DNA of 64,000 nucleotides. It comes from Fabrea salina. Lineage: Eukaryota > Ciliophora > Heterotrichea > Heterotrichida > Fabreidae. The stretch is from positions 1 through 64,000 of the forward strand of contig JALIHJ010000060.1 of the NCBI GenBank assembly GCA_022984795.1, read 5' to 3'. Shown here piece after piece: positions 11,220 to 19,329 of this stretch (position 1 is its first letter; each line of letters opens with the position of its first letter). A model generated the notes under the pieces. That model searched no databases. It saw nothing but the letters and a program-made list of their open reading frames with translations, and had not been told where the DNA came from. A program made the position numbers and the translations under genes.

Positions 11220-12758
11220 ATGGACTTATCAAAAGCTTTATTTAGCAGTAACACTTGTTCTGAAGAAATCCAGAGTTCAAGCAACCCCCTTCTCAAAGCA
11301 CTTGAGAACATGACTCTGGGGAGCATGCAACAAGTAGACGCAGAGATGCAAGGAGTGCAAGAAGAATTCGAAGATGCCTGGGAACACGCCGAAATCCAAC
11401 AACCCCTTGATTGGGAAAAAGCTTGGTTGGCGCAGCATCCTGATTTTGAAAGCATCTGGGAACAACAAAGGTTCGAGGAAGGCTGGGACAGCCAGGACAT
11501 TAGAGGAACTGCAGCTTCTATTATGCGAGCACTGGAATCTCAGAATAATCCTAAGTTCCTGGACTCGGAGTTTTACAAGTTTGTTGAAAAGCTGCAGAGC
11601 GGAAGGGCACGAATTGAAGATAACCAACTTATTGAAGAGTTTGGGAATGCTTGGGGAGAAGATGACCTTGAAAAGGCTTGGCAAGGACCAAACTTAGAGG
11701 CAGCCTGGCAAAGTGCAGAAAACAACCACTTTGAACAGTTGTGGAACGGACTTTCGCCAGACGAAGAACTCAAGTTCGAAGAAATCTGGGACCAAATGCA
11801 AGACGAGTACAAAGACAACGTTATGCAGTGGGAGCAAGCCTGGAACTCCGGACCTCAGGATTACTTGTTCGAGAGCGACAATCCTTACTCAGAAACTCCC
11901 AACCCGTTTGAAGTGGCTTTGAACAAAATAACGAGTGGGGACTCCTTAGAAGCAGTTTTGTGCTTGGAAGCTGAAGTGCAGAGGAACCCTGAGAACTCAG
12001 AAGCCTGGGCACTTTTGGGGAAACTGCACAGTGAGAACGAAGAAGACACCAAAGCTATTGCTGCACTTGAAAGGGGACTTGAAGTTGACCCCTACAACTT
12101 ACACATGCTGATGACTTTGGGAATTGCTTACATAAACGAGTACTACCACGAAAAGGCCTTTGAACTGCTTAAAACTTGGCTGGAAAACCACCCGGACTAC
12201 TCAGGAGTCCAACTGAGACCGGGAGACTTGAGAGAAAGTTTAAAAGAAGCCCTAGAAAGTGCTTGTCAAATAAACCCAGAAGACCCAGAAGCTTACTTGG
12301 CACTTGGAGTTTTGCAGTTTACTGACAACGAGTTGTTTATGGCTGAAGAGAGTTTCAAGCACTCTGCGGAACTTAAACCCAGTGACCCTTCTCTGTGGAA
12401 CAAACTGGGAGCAGCTTTGGCAAGACAAAACAAAACAGACGAAGCTTTGGAGTGCTACCACAGAGCTCTGGAACTGAAGCCCGACTACGTCAGGACTTGG
12501 ATGAACATAGGTCTTGCTTACTCCAACAAAAACGAGTACTTCACAGCAGGAAGATTCTACTTGTGTGCTTTGTCTCTCAACCCTAACCTTTCTGACGCCT
12601 ACAGCCACCTCACTACTGCCTTTATTTGCATGGACCGGATGGATTTGGTGGAAAAACTCCAAGTAAAAGATCCGTTTGCTTTTGCAGACGAATTCCAAAT
12701 AATCACTAGAGAACAACTTCCTAAAAGCAACGAGTGGGTCCACGAATTCATAAACTAG
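11220..12758 (+). CDS. PEX5: PEX5, peroxisomal import receptor for PTS1 cargo
   Basis: This 512-residue protein starts at the ATG 27 nt after the SmB stop. The N-terminus has the conserved Cys of NTCSEE followed by SNPLLKAL, the site monoubiquitinated for receptor recycling in this family. Residues about 45-220 are an acidic, Trp-rich unstructured region with about ten pentapeptides of the form (F/W/L)(E/G)xxW, for example FEDAW, WEKAW, LEKAW, FEEIW. The C-terminal half is TPR repeats (ALLGKLHSENEEDTKAIAAL, LWNKLGAALARQNKTDEALE, TWMNIGLAYSNKNEYFTAGR), the pocket for the SKL signal. It shuttles between cytosol and peroxisome membrane. The Trp is last in the pentapeptides, whereas WxxxF/Y is usual. 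Confidence 0.95.
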   Translation: MDLSKALFSSNTCSEEIQSSSNPLLKALENMTLGSMQQVDAEMQGVQEEFEDAWEHAEIQQPLDWEKAWLAQHPDFESIWEQQRFEEGWDSQDIRGTAASIMRALESQNNPKFLDSEFYKFVEKLQSGRARIEDNQLIEEFGNAWGEDDLEKAWQGPNLEAAWQSAENNHFEQLWNGLSPDEELKFEEIWDQMQDEYKDNVMQWEQAWNSGPQDYLFESDNPYSETPNPFEVALNKITSGDSLEAVLCLEAEVQRNPENSEAWALLGKLHSENEEDTKAIAALERGLEVDPYNLHMLMTLGIAYINEYYHEKAFELLKTWLENHPDYSGVQLRPGDLRESLKEALESACQINPEDPEAYLALGVLQFTDNELFMAEESFKHSAELKPSDPSLWNKLGAALARQNKTDEALECYHRALELKPDYVRTWMNIGLAYSNKNEYFTAGRFYLCALSLNPNLSDAYSHLTTAFICMDRMDLVEKLQVKDPFAFADEFQIITREQLPKSNEWVHEFIN

Positions 12759-12766
12759 TGTAATGG

Positions 12767-13300
12767 TTAATTATTTTCACAGGTACAGCACCTAGGGTTG
12801 GGTTCTTCTTGTTTGAACATTGGCATGTCGGGGTGAATTTCAGTGCCGCTGGGGCAACTGCAGCACTCTATGTCAGGCTTGCACTCAGGGTTTTCGCAGG
12901 TCAGCTCACACTGAGGTTTTGGACAGCCTTCAGGTTTGGAGCACTTCCAGTCACAATTAGGTTCGTTGCACTCTAGTTCGCACTCAGGTTCTGGAGCTCT
13001 GCAGATGGAAACGCAGTGAGGGGCCTCACAACTTATTTGGCATTCAGGACAGGACTCTTCGTTGCACCCAGCTTCTGGGCACTTGAGTTCGCAAGTGGGC
13101 TTTTCACACTTGATCTCGCAAGAGGTAGAAACCGGGGATTTGCATTTAGTTGTGCATTCTGGTTGGGCGCAAATTGGTTCACATACTGCTGGACAAGTAG
13201 GTTGTGTGCAGTGCCAAGAGCACTGGGGGTTGCATTGGGGCGGGTTTAGGAAATTTCCTAAGCATACTCCAACAAGTAGACCTATGAATTCTAACTTCAT
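12767..13300 (-). CDS. Secreted cysteine-rich repeat protein
   Basis: This 177-residue protein starts with a signal peptide (MKLEFIGLLVGVCLGNF) followed by a chain of short Cys-Pro repeats, roughly C-x2-3-P-x-C-x3-C, such as CEPICAQPECTTKC and CELTCENPECKPD. About one residue in five is Cys. No enzyme motif is visible. A disulfide-rich extracellular or cortical protein is likely. The start is the ATG at 13300; the frame extends 11 codons upstream without a better start. It ends with TAA, 8 bp from the PEX5 stop. Confidence 0.8.
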   Translation of the reverse strand: MKLEFIGLLVGVCLGNFLNPPQCNPQCSWHCTQPTCPAVCEPICAQPECTTKCKSPVSTSCEIKCEKPTCELKCPEAGCNEESCPECQISCEAPHCVSICRAPEPECELECNEPNCDWKCSKPEGCPKPQCELTCENPECKPDIECCSCPSGTEIHPDMPMFKQEEPNPRCCTCENN

Positions 13301-13576
13301 TTTTAACGGAATTAATATTAAAGTTAGGCCCAAATACCATATAGGAAGACTTGTCTTACTAGAAACACTGGCAAATATAACTTCAATCGCAAAATAGGCA
13401 TATATGGCTTAGTACTTTCCAGCAAAAATATGCAAACTATGTAAGGAACAGGGATTGATGCAGAAGGTGTAAAACTTTGCAGACTGGATTTACAAAGAAG
13501 AAAAGTGAACCAGGAAAGAACTAGATGACTCTTGTATCCAGAGGGCTACAAACTAGATAACGTAATAATATTAAAG
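13301..13576. other. 276-bp spacer, nothing recognised
   Basis: This is one of the longest gaps in the gene-dense part. I find no tRNA fold, no snRNA core sequence and no open frame worth calling on either strand. In a region where gaps are usually under 50 bp it could hide a small RNA gene, but the sequence gives no direct support. Confidence 0.4.
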
Positions 13577-13957
13577 CTAGGACTTTTTCTTGTTGGCAAG
13601 TTCTTCAAAGACTACTTTCCAGATAGGGTAGTCATGAGTGCCTTTGTGATTTTTCATCACGTGCATCCATTCTTGAGTCACTGAGCAGCAAGGCAAGAAC
13701 AGCGAAACTACGCAGTCTGTAATTGGAGAGTCTTCGATGTTCAAAGATTTCCTAACTCTGTACCGGTTAAAGGCCATCCCGAAGTTGCATAAGCAAACTA
13801 GAGACGCCAGAGTAATTCCAATTTCCTTTTTAGAAGACCTGACCACTGAAGTTGAAATGCCTTGCATGCAGCAACACCCAAAAGGCACCAAACACCCCCA
13901 CAGGCACATCAAGGGAGCTTTGGTTATATCTAGTAAACTGTAGTCCCAACCTCCCAT
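13577..13957 (-). CDS. PLAC8-family cysteine-rich membrane protein
   Basis: This 126-residue protein has the PLAC8 layout: an N-terminal Cys cluster (MCLWGCLVPFGCCCMQG), a central hydrophobic segment (ITLASLVCLCNFG) and the signature FLPCCSVTQEW, which matches the CC...QE element. Relatives are linked with heavy-metal resistance, cell size control or calcium flux, and usually sit in membranes. The length is typical. It lies 6 bp downstream of a SNARE-like gene on the same strand. Confidence 0.85.
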   Translation of the reverse strand: MGGWDYSLLDITKAPLMCLWGCLVPFGCCCMQGISTSVVRSSKKEIGITLASLVCLCNFGMAFNRYRVRKSLNIEDSPITDCVVSLFLPCCSVTQEWMHVMKNHKGTHDYPIWKVVFEELANKKKS

Positions 13958-13963
13958 TTATAG

Positions 13964-14467
13964 TTAAAAGTAGATTATTAAGACCAGCAAAACCAAGCTT
14001 AGCAAAGCAATAATGCAACACAAAGAAAAGTTAGAGGTCCTATTGAGTACAGAAGTAAGTTTTTCTTGGGTTTTTTGTAAGTAATCAGAGTTATAAGTTA
14101 CTTTTGAGTCAAGGCTGTCTAAAAGGTGGTTGTGGACATCAATTTCTTCTTCCATGTCGTAGCAGTAGTTCTTGAGGGTGTTTGAGTAGATTCCAAGTTC
14201 GTCTAAGGCTTTGTCTTGGTCTTCTCTAAGTTGCAGTTGGACTTGGTAGGAGTCTGGACTGAGTGTTTCAAGGTCTGAATAGATGCTTTGTTTGAGTTTG
14301 GACAAAGCAACTTGTTTTTGGCTTCCATAAGGAAGGGACTTTTCTAGGTTATGAACTTCAAGCACTAGTTGGTTTAGATCTTTGAGAGTTTGTTTGGAGT
14401 TGTGTTGGGTTTTGAGAGTTTTGTGCTTAGAAAGAACATTTTGGAACCTGGTGTTTAAGCCTTCCAT
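13964..14467 (-). CDS. Tail-anchored Qc-type SNARE-like protein
   Basis: This 167-residue protein has an N-terminal helical region, a SNARE-type coiled coil (about 80-145, LREDQDKALDELGIYSNTLK onward) and one C-terminal membrane segment (LCCIIALLSLVLLVLIIYF), the standard tail-anchored SNARE plan. The heptads resemble Syntaxin-6/8 and SNAP-25 C-terminal helices. At the ionic zero layer, where EIDxQN is expected, this protein reads EEIDVHN, so the Gln is His. It probably acts in endosomal or Golgi fusion, but the subfamily is uncertain. Confidence 0.75.
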   Translation of the reverse strand: MEGLNTRFQNVLSKHKTLKTQHNSKQTLKDLNQLVLEVHNLEKSLPYGSQKQVALSKLKQSIYSDLETLSPDSYQVQLQLREDQDKALDELGIYSNTLKNYCYDMEEEIDVHNHLLDSLDSKVTYNSDYLQKTQEKLTSVLNRTSNFSLCCIIALLSLVLLVLIIYF

Positions 14468-14473
14468 ATAGTA

Positions 14474-14992
14474 TTAATTGTTATACTTAGGCAAAGAGTC
14501 CAGCATGCCTTCGAGTTCTTCAAGTTCTTTTTCGATTTCGTCGACTTTGTTCCATTCACTCTGGGCAGTGGTTTTGGGTTCTTGAGGCAAAAACTCGTCC
14601 AAAGAAGAACTCCACTGTGAAAGCATTTGATTTAGTTTGTGGCCGGCTTCGTAGAGTTGAGAGTTTTCTACTTGGAACTCTTGTTGGGGTTGTGAGTTTT
14701 TGAAGTACTTAGGTTCGGGAACGTAGAACTTGCTTTGGGGCTGCAGTTTAAGGGCTTCTAAGTTTAGTTCTTTGATTTCGACTTGAGGAAGTGTTTCTTC
14801 TTCTTGAGGTTCAGGAACTGCAGGGACCTTTGGGGATTGGAGCTTTTGAATGAAGTCTTCTTGTTGTTTTTGTTGTTGCTTCCAAACTTCCAGGTCTGCA
14901 AGGGTGTTGTTTACTTCTTGCAAAAGGTCCCCAGCAGACACGTCTTCCTTTTTGAGTTCCAAGAGTCCGTGGATAGAGTTCGGTTCGTACAT
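14474..14992 (-). CDS. Hypothetical Gln/Glu-rich protein with coiled coils
   Basis: I do not recognise this 172-residue protein. It is hydrophilic, with Gln-rich stretches (WKQQQKQQEDFIQKLQ), a Pro-Glu linker and a short acidic coiled coil at the end (KVDEIEKELEELEGMLDSL). No signal peptide or membrane segment is seen. Six bp separate its stop from the SNARE gene start downstream. It has a clear open frame with an AT-rich upstream region and coding composition like its neighbours. Confidence 0.7.
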   Translation of the reverse strand: MYEPNSIHGLLELKKEDVSAGDLLQEVNNTLADLEVWKQQQKQQEDFIQKLQSPKVPAVPEPQEEETLPQVEIKELNLEALKLQPQSKFYVPEPKYFKNSQPQQEFQVENSQLYEAGHKLNQMLSQWSSSLDEFLPQEPKTTAQSEWNKVDEIEKELEELEGMLDSLPKYNN

Positions 14993-15012
14993 TGAATATG
15001 AAACTTATTAAG

Positions 15013-15801
15013 TTATAGCATTGTGTGTGGAGGCGGCGCTACTGGGAAAAACTGTGCAGAGCCCTCAGTTTGAGTTGGAACTAGCCACAAAAGGGGGTTT
15101 TTTCCAAACACCTGCAAAAAGTTAGGCACAGTTCCTATGTTGTGGTAGTTCGAAGGGTCAGGCTCCTTGCAAGGAATCTGCAAGGTTTTTCCTTTCATGT
15201 ACTCTATTGTTGAAACGTTGTTGAGCACCATGGCAATATGGCCTGCAAGTAGGGAAATAGTCAAGAAGGTAGAAATCAAAGCTATGATGGTCAGTGCAAA
15301 CACAAATATTTTGACCAATGCGTTTTTAGAGGGTTTTTCAGAAACCATGTACTGTAACGCTAGGTAGTCGTAAACTAGAGTGCCTAAACTTAAGTAAAAC
15401 ACAAACAAAATGAATGCTTTGTAGTTGTAGTAAGAAATGCAGCGGTTAGTCCAAACACAGTGGTGGTCCATCTTAGCTACGCAGAAACCACAAGCAGAGC
15501 AATGGTGGGCTCTGTCAGGTCTGGTTATTTTACACTTTTCGCAGTAACCACCTGAGTAACCTACTTGGACGTCAGTGCACTGGGCAGACCTGGCAAAGCA
15601 CACCGAAAGGTAAGACCAAGTCCACATAACAAAAAGAACCAAAAAGAGGGAAGCCATGAAAGTGTAGTAATGCTCAGGGTACAAGTCTGGCTTTACGTAG
15701 GAGTGCTCTAGAAGCACGTAAAGCACCACCGGTACAGCTACAGTGGCTGTGAATACAGTGAAGATCTGGAAAGAAAGGTAGCTTTCACCACGTTGCTTCA
15801 T
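15013..15801 (-). CDS. DHHC palmitoyltransferase
   Basis: This 262-residue membrane enzyme has four predicted membrane segments and a central cysteine-rich domain: CEKCKITRPDRAHHCSACG, then MDHHCVWTNRCI with the catalytic DHHC Cys. It moves palmitate from its own Cys to Cys of target proteins, usually at Golgi, ER or plasma membrane. The length and layout (two membrane helices, CRD, two helices) are canonical. Its start codon is 20 bp from that of the divergent coiled-coil gene. Confidence 0.93.
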   Translation of the reverse strand: MKQRGESYLSFQIFTVFTATVAVPVVLYVLLEHSYVKPDLYPEHYYTFMASLFLVLFVMWTWSYLSVCFARSAQCTDVQVGYSGGYCEKCKITRPDRAHHCSACGFCVAKMDHHCVWTNRCISYYNYKAFILFVFYLSLGTLVYDYLALQYMVSEKPSKNALVKIFVFALTIIALISTFLTISLLAGHIAMVLNNVSTIEYMKGKTLQIPCKEPDPSNYHNIGTVPNFLQVFGKNPLLWLVPTQTEGSAQFFPVAPPPHTML

Positions 15802-15821
15802 ATTGCAGTTAGATAATTAAG

Positions 15822-17372
15822 ATGGAAAACCCTGGAACCAAACGTTCTCTAGGAAATTTCACGCAGCGTGAAAACGCAGAGAGTCTAGCAGACTACATTA
15901 TTGAGAACCACAAAGAAGCTGTTTTGAAGGTGTGCGAGGACTTAGGGTTTACTTTAGAAGAGTTGAAGGAAAAAAAACCCAACACCCAAGAAAAAGGAAT
16001 GCCTTCTAATAGTTCGGAGTTGAGGTTTAACCACTACGAAGAACGGAAAACTGCCAAGATTCTGAAAGTAGCTTCGGGGTTGATGCCTCACTTGTCTTCT
16101 GAGGAAGCAAGAGCACTTACTACAATGATGAAGTCGATGCGGTTAGCAAGTTCGATATCGCCTGGGAAGACCTTTATGAAAAACAACATGTACTCGACGT
16201 TCAGTTCTGAGTGCTTCATGAGGAAGACACACGGGTTCCAGAGACCCCAGGACGTTATGATGTACGACTACGGGAAAGAAAAGTCCAAGTTCGAAAAGAG
16301 CCTTGAAGTGATAAAGAGACAAAGCACTCTTAAAGCGCAGGAAGAAAAAAGAATTGAAGCCAAAATCAAAAAGAGAGAAGAAAAGGAAAAAAGAATCAAA
16401 ATGGAAATGCAGGCAAAGGAACAAAAACACGAACAAACCAACGAGTCGAAGCAACAACACAGAAAACAACGCTTGGAGAAAAAAGCCCAGTTAGAAACCC
16501 AGTTCAAACGAGAAATGAAGCAGTACGAAAAACGACTAGAAACTCGGATGAACAAACTGAGCGAAAAGAACAAACAGAAACTGAGAGACAAACTCAAAGA
16601 ACAAAAAAGAGAAATCGAAGAAAGAATTGAAAAGGACTTCCAAAGAAGCATCGTTGAAGACCAAAAAACCAAAGAAGAAGAACAAAATGTAGAAGAAATC
16701 ATGAAGAAACTCGAAGACAAAATGGAAACCCGGGTCAGGAAGTACGAAGACAACATAAAAAACCGAGTTGAAAACGCCAAGAGCCACTGCCAGAAAGTAG
16801 ACAAGGTGCTTAGTCAGTCCCTGATTGAACACAGCAAAAAGGCTGAAACTAGTCTGCTGAAAGTGATTGAGAAGTCCAAAGAGTGCAACCAAAAGGCCAA
16901 ACAAAAAGACGACCTGGTCAAGAACAACGCAGAAAAACTCAACAACATGCTTAAGTTAAACTTCGAAAGAGCTTCCAAAGGAATGCAGGAGTTGGACCGG
17001 GAAGAAAGAAAGCGCATCAAAGACATCGAAAAAACCAGGTCACGCAAAGAAGAAGCCAACAAAGGCATTCTACAAAACTACCAGAAAACCCACCGAGAAA
17101 AAATACAAAAAAACATGTCCCGTATGCAAGACCACAACAAAAACTACTCTAAAGTGGTAGAGAAGTTCGTAAGTGTTACTTAGAAACAATTCCAAGACAG
17201 CATCCTTAAAAAACACCAAAGAATCTCCAAAGTAGCTGAAGAACTCAAAAACCACAGGAACCAACTAGCTGACTTAAAACGCCAAAACAACTTTAAAGTT
17301 TCAGCTATGAGGAGTGCTCACAGTTCTCCCAAAAAGCACAGGGAAGTCAGTGGAAGAAAGTCAGTTGAATAA
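15822..17372 (+). CDS. Long charged coiled-coil protein
   Basis: This 511-residue protein results after removing one 15-nt intron (17169-17183). The N-terminal about 150 residues are mixed. Residues about 155-470 are an almost continuous Lys/Glu/Arg coiled coil (KKREEKEKRIKMEMQAKEQK and similar). The tail is basic. No catalytic domain is visible. Proteins of this kind in ciliates are often cytoskeletal, for example basal body or fibre components, but that is inference. Its stop codon directly abuts the stop codon of the convergent gene at 17373. Confidence 0.8.
17169..17183 (+). other. 15-nt intron in coiled-coil gene
   Basis: GTAAGTGTTACTTAG, with an in-frame TAG. Removal extends the coiled coil by 63 residues to a TAA that abuts the next gene. 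Confidence 0.88.
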
Positions 17373-18074
17373 TTAATACTCTTTTCTAGGAGCTGTAGTG
17401 GGCTTTTCAGGCAGTTCGACTGAGTTTTCTAGTTCTTCCTTTACTGACTGGGCTTTTTCTAAGGGGTCTTCAGGGGCCTTTTCTTGGGGGAGTGAATGAG
17501 AGGGCCTTTGGAACTGCCTTTCTAAGGGGTCTTCAGGGGTTTTTTCTTGAGGAACTGAATGAGAGGACCTTTGGGACTGCCTTGAGTCTAGTTTAACTCC
17601 AGAGACTTGTGACTCTCGGGACTGGGCTCTGCTTTGGAGTATAAGCTCGTCTGGAGTCTTTTTAAGGTCAACGTAAACTTTATTTCCGTCAACAACGTCA
17701 ACATAGCTGTAGTCGATTTCTTTTTGCTTATAAAACAAGAGTTGGGGTCTTTGGGCTTCTTGGGTTTCAAAAACAGCAGGAGTTATAGTTTGGGCACTAG
17801 GACGGCTTCTAGGTTTGCTTTTGAGGATGATTTTTTCTCGAATAGGACGGGAAACTTGGACTTCGTCTTCTTCGGGAGCACTGGGGTTGTCTTCTTGGCC
17901 CATCTTCTTTCTTTGGGCTTTGAGTTTTTTTTCGTAATTCACAAGAAACACAGCAGCTTCTTTCATGACGTCGTCTTTCAAAGGGTACCTGTGCATGAGG
18001 TGGTTGATAAAGGCTTGGTAAGCCTCCAAAAGTCCTGTTTCTTTCAGGTACTTGTTTGCTTGCACTGTAGTCAT
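17373..18074 (-). CDS. RIIa/DPY-30-like N-terminus with Pro-rich repeats
   Basis: This 233-residue protein has N-terminal residues about 13-55 (GLLEAYQAFINHLMHRYP, then KEAAVFLVNYEKKL) that fit the pattern of the RIIa/DPY-30 dimerisation-docking fold: GL, a hydrophobic helix, a conserved Pro, then AA.Y/FL..Y...L. Such folds dock AKAP-like partners in axonemes. The rest is disordered. Near the C-terminus two copies of a 21-residue unit occur (HSVPQEKTPEDPLE and HSLPQEKAPEDPLE), mirrored in the DNA at about 17454-17580. The domain call is tentative. Its start codon is 3 bp from the divergent carrier gene. Confidence 0.7.
   Translation of the reverse strand: MTTVQANKYLKETGLLEAYQAFINHLMHRYPLKDDVMKEAAVFLVNYEKKLKAQRKKMGQEDNPSAPEEDEVQVSRPIREKIILKSKPRSRPSAQTITPAVFETQEAQRPQLLFYKQKEIDYSYVDVVDGNKVYVDLKKTPDELILQSRAQSRESQVSGVKLDSRQSQRSSHSVPQEKTPEDPLERQFQRPSHSLPQEKAPEDPLEKAQSVKEELENSVELPEKPTTAPRKEY
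17454..17580 (-). repeat. Two tandem copies of a 63-64-bp coding repeat
   Basis: TTTCTAAGGGGTCTTCAGGGG starts both copies (about 17455 and 17518). They keep the reading frame and encode the S.PQEK.PEDPLE unit. A few substitutions separate the copies, so the duplication is recent but not new. Confidence 0.75.
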
Positions 18075-18077
18075 AAT
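18075..18077. other. 3-bp spacer between two divergent start codons
   Basis: The plus strand reads CAT-AAT-ATG: the CAT is the start codon of the minus gene and the ATG starts the carrier gene. No room is left for a separate promoter or for both leaders. Confidence 0.8.
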
Positions 18078-18884
18078 ATGAAAGAATTAATAGTTCACGG
18101 GGCTTCAGGTGCAGTCAGTGCTGGCATTTCTAATGCTGTGGTGTACCCACTTGAAGTGCTGAGGGTGCGCATTTGTGCTGACAAAGGCAACTTTGGACCC
18201 AAAGAACTTCTAGAAATGCTCAAGAAACAAGGAATTAAGTCTTTGTACTCAGGATTTTGGTCAGGGTTCATAAGCCAGTCAACTTCCTACGCAGTTTACT
18301 TCTTTGTGTACCGCTACACCCAAGGAAGCTTAAACCCAACACAGATAAACAAAATCCTAAAAGACTTAATCACTAGTTTAATTGCGAGTTTTGTGACTCT
18401 ACTAGTGAACTGCCCCATTTGGACTATTAACTCTAGACTGATCATGGACAACAGACTGGGAGTAGTGGGTTGTTTTAAAAAGATACTCAAAGAAGAGGGG
18501 TTCACAGGACTCTACAAAGGGTTCAGTTCAAGTGTGATACTGCTGAGCAACCCAGTCATTCAGTTTGCTGGGTACGAACTCCTCAAAAGAAAACTAGGCG
18601 ACACCAACAACGCTTTAAAGTACGTAGCCATGGCTTCTGTTTCCAAACTAGTTGCAACAGTAACCACTTACCCCTTGCAAACAATAAGGACTCGCACCCA
18701 ACTTGAAGCTTCGAAGCAACTAAGCATTCCGGAAGTCATTAAAGACATGGTTCAGAACGAAGGAGTGCTTTCTTTGTACAAAGGCCAGTCAAGCAAACTT
18801 ATGCAGACTTTAACCAACGCAGCCTTAATAATGAGCATCCACGAAAAACTAACAAGATTAATGACGAGTGTAATTCTGCAATAA
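18078..18884 (+). CDS. Mitochondrial-carrier family protein, PMP34-like (peroxisomal nucleotide carrier)
   Basis: This 268-residue solute carrier has three repeats of about 90 residues, each with the Px(D/E)xx(K/R) type signature: YPLEVLRVRI, CPIWTINSRL and TYPLQTIRTR. The second and third variants (PIW..N.RL, YPLQT) are typical of the peroxisomal ATP/CoA/NAD carriers PMP34 (SLC25A17) and yeast ANT1. The start is the ATG at 18078; the longer upstream open frame is antisense to the neighbour and is rejected. A peroxisomal location is an inference from family likeness. Confidence 0.85.
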   Translation: MKELIVHGASGAVSAGISNAVVYPLEVLRVRICADKGNFGPKELLEMLKKQGIKSLYSGFWSGFISQSTSYAVYFFVYRYTQGSLNPTQINKILKDLITSLIASFVTLLVNCPIWTINSRLIMDNRLGVVGCFKKILKEEGFTGLYKGFSSSVILLSNPVIQFAGYELLKRKLGDTNNALKYVAMASVSKLVATVTTYPLQTIRTRTQLEASKQLSIPEVIKDMVQNEGVLSLYKGQSSKLMQTLTNAALIMSIHEKLTRLMTSVILQ

Positions 18885-19316
18885 TCACTGGTTTTTCTTC
18901 AAAGACTCTAGCAATTCCCTGTACTCTCTAATAGCTTTTCTAAGAGTGTGGCAGGGCCTCAGGTCCTGGATGCTGAGTTCTTCTCTGGTGATAGGACAGT
19001 AGTTTTCCCTAGCAAGCCAGTCTTCAATGCTTTTTCTGTCGAAACAGTGTCCAGAAGGAGTCATTACGGGGTATTCCATGACTTCTTGAGAAATAGGGCA
19101 AAGCATAGCTTCGAGTTCCTCTTGCTCGTCAAAAGTACTTACAGAAGTACTTCTAGAAGTACCCTGAACTTCAATTTTTTCTTTGCCTAAAAAACTCCTG
19201 ATCCAAGCACTCAGAGCTATTAACTTCTTCTTAATTTCTTTTTTTTTCCAAATAGCAATGAGAGTCCCCACTCCCAACACTGCAGATGCAACTAATTTCA
19301 AAACGGGCAATCCCAT
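18885..19316 (-). CDS. Membrane-anchored U-box protein (E3 ubiquitin ligase)
   Basis: This 143-residue protein has an N-terminal hydrophobic anchor (LVASAVLGVGTLIAIW), a basic linker, and a C-terminal U-box of about 65 residues (AMLCPISQEVMEYPVMTPSG, HCFDRKSIEDWL, YCPITREELS). The U-box recruits the E2 enzyme without zinc. The start was set at the ATG at 19316, 13 bp from the divergent carboxypeptidase gene; upstream Met codons would overlap that gene. The stop is UGA and abuts the carrier gene's TAA. Confidence 0.88.
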   Translation of the reverse strand: MGLPVLKLVASAVLGVGTLIAIWKKKEIKKKLIALSAWIRSFLGKEKIEVQGTSRSTSVSTFDEQEELEAMLCPISQEVMEYPVMTPSGHCFDRKSIEDWLARENYCPITREELSIQDLRPCHTLRKAIREYRELLESLKKNQ

Positions 19317-19329
19317 ATTATAACTATAC

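Noticed and set aside
13301-13576. Small RNA gene in the 276-bp spacer
   Set aside because: No tRNA boxes, snRNA core or hairpin with clear ends could be found by eye.
17634-18077. N-terminal extension of the carrier gene
   Set aside because: It is antisense to the gene at 17373-18074, and the carrier fold starts right at the ATG at 18078.
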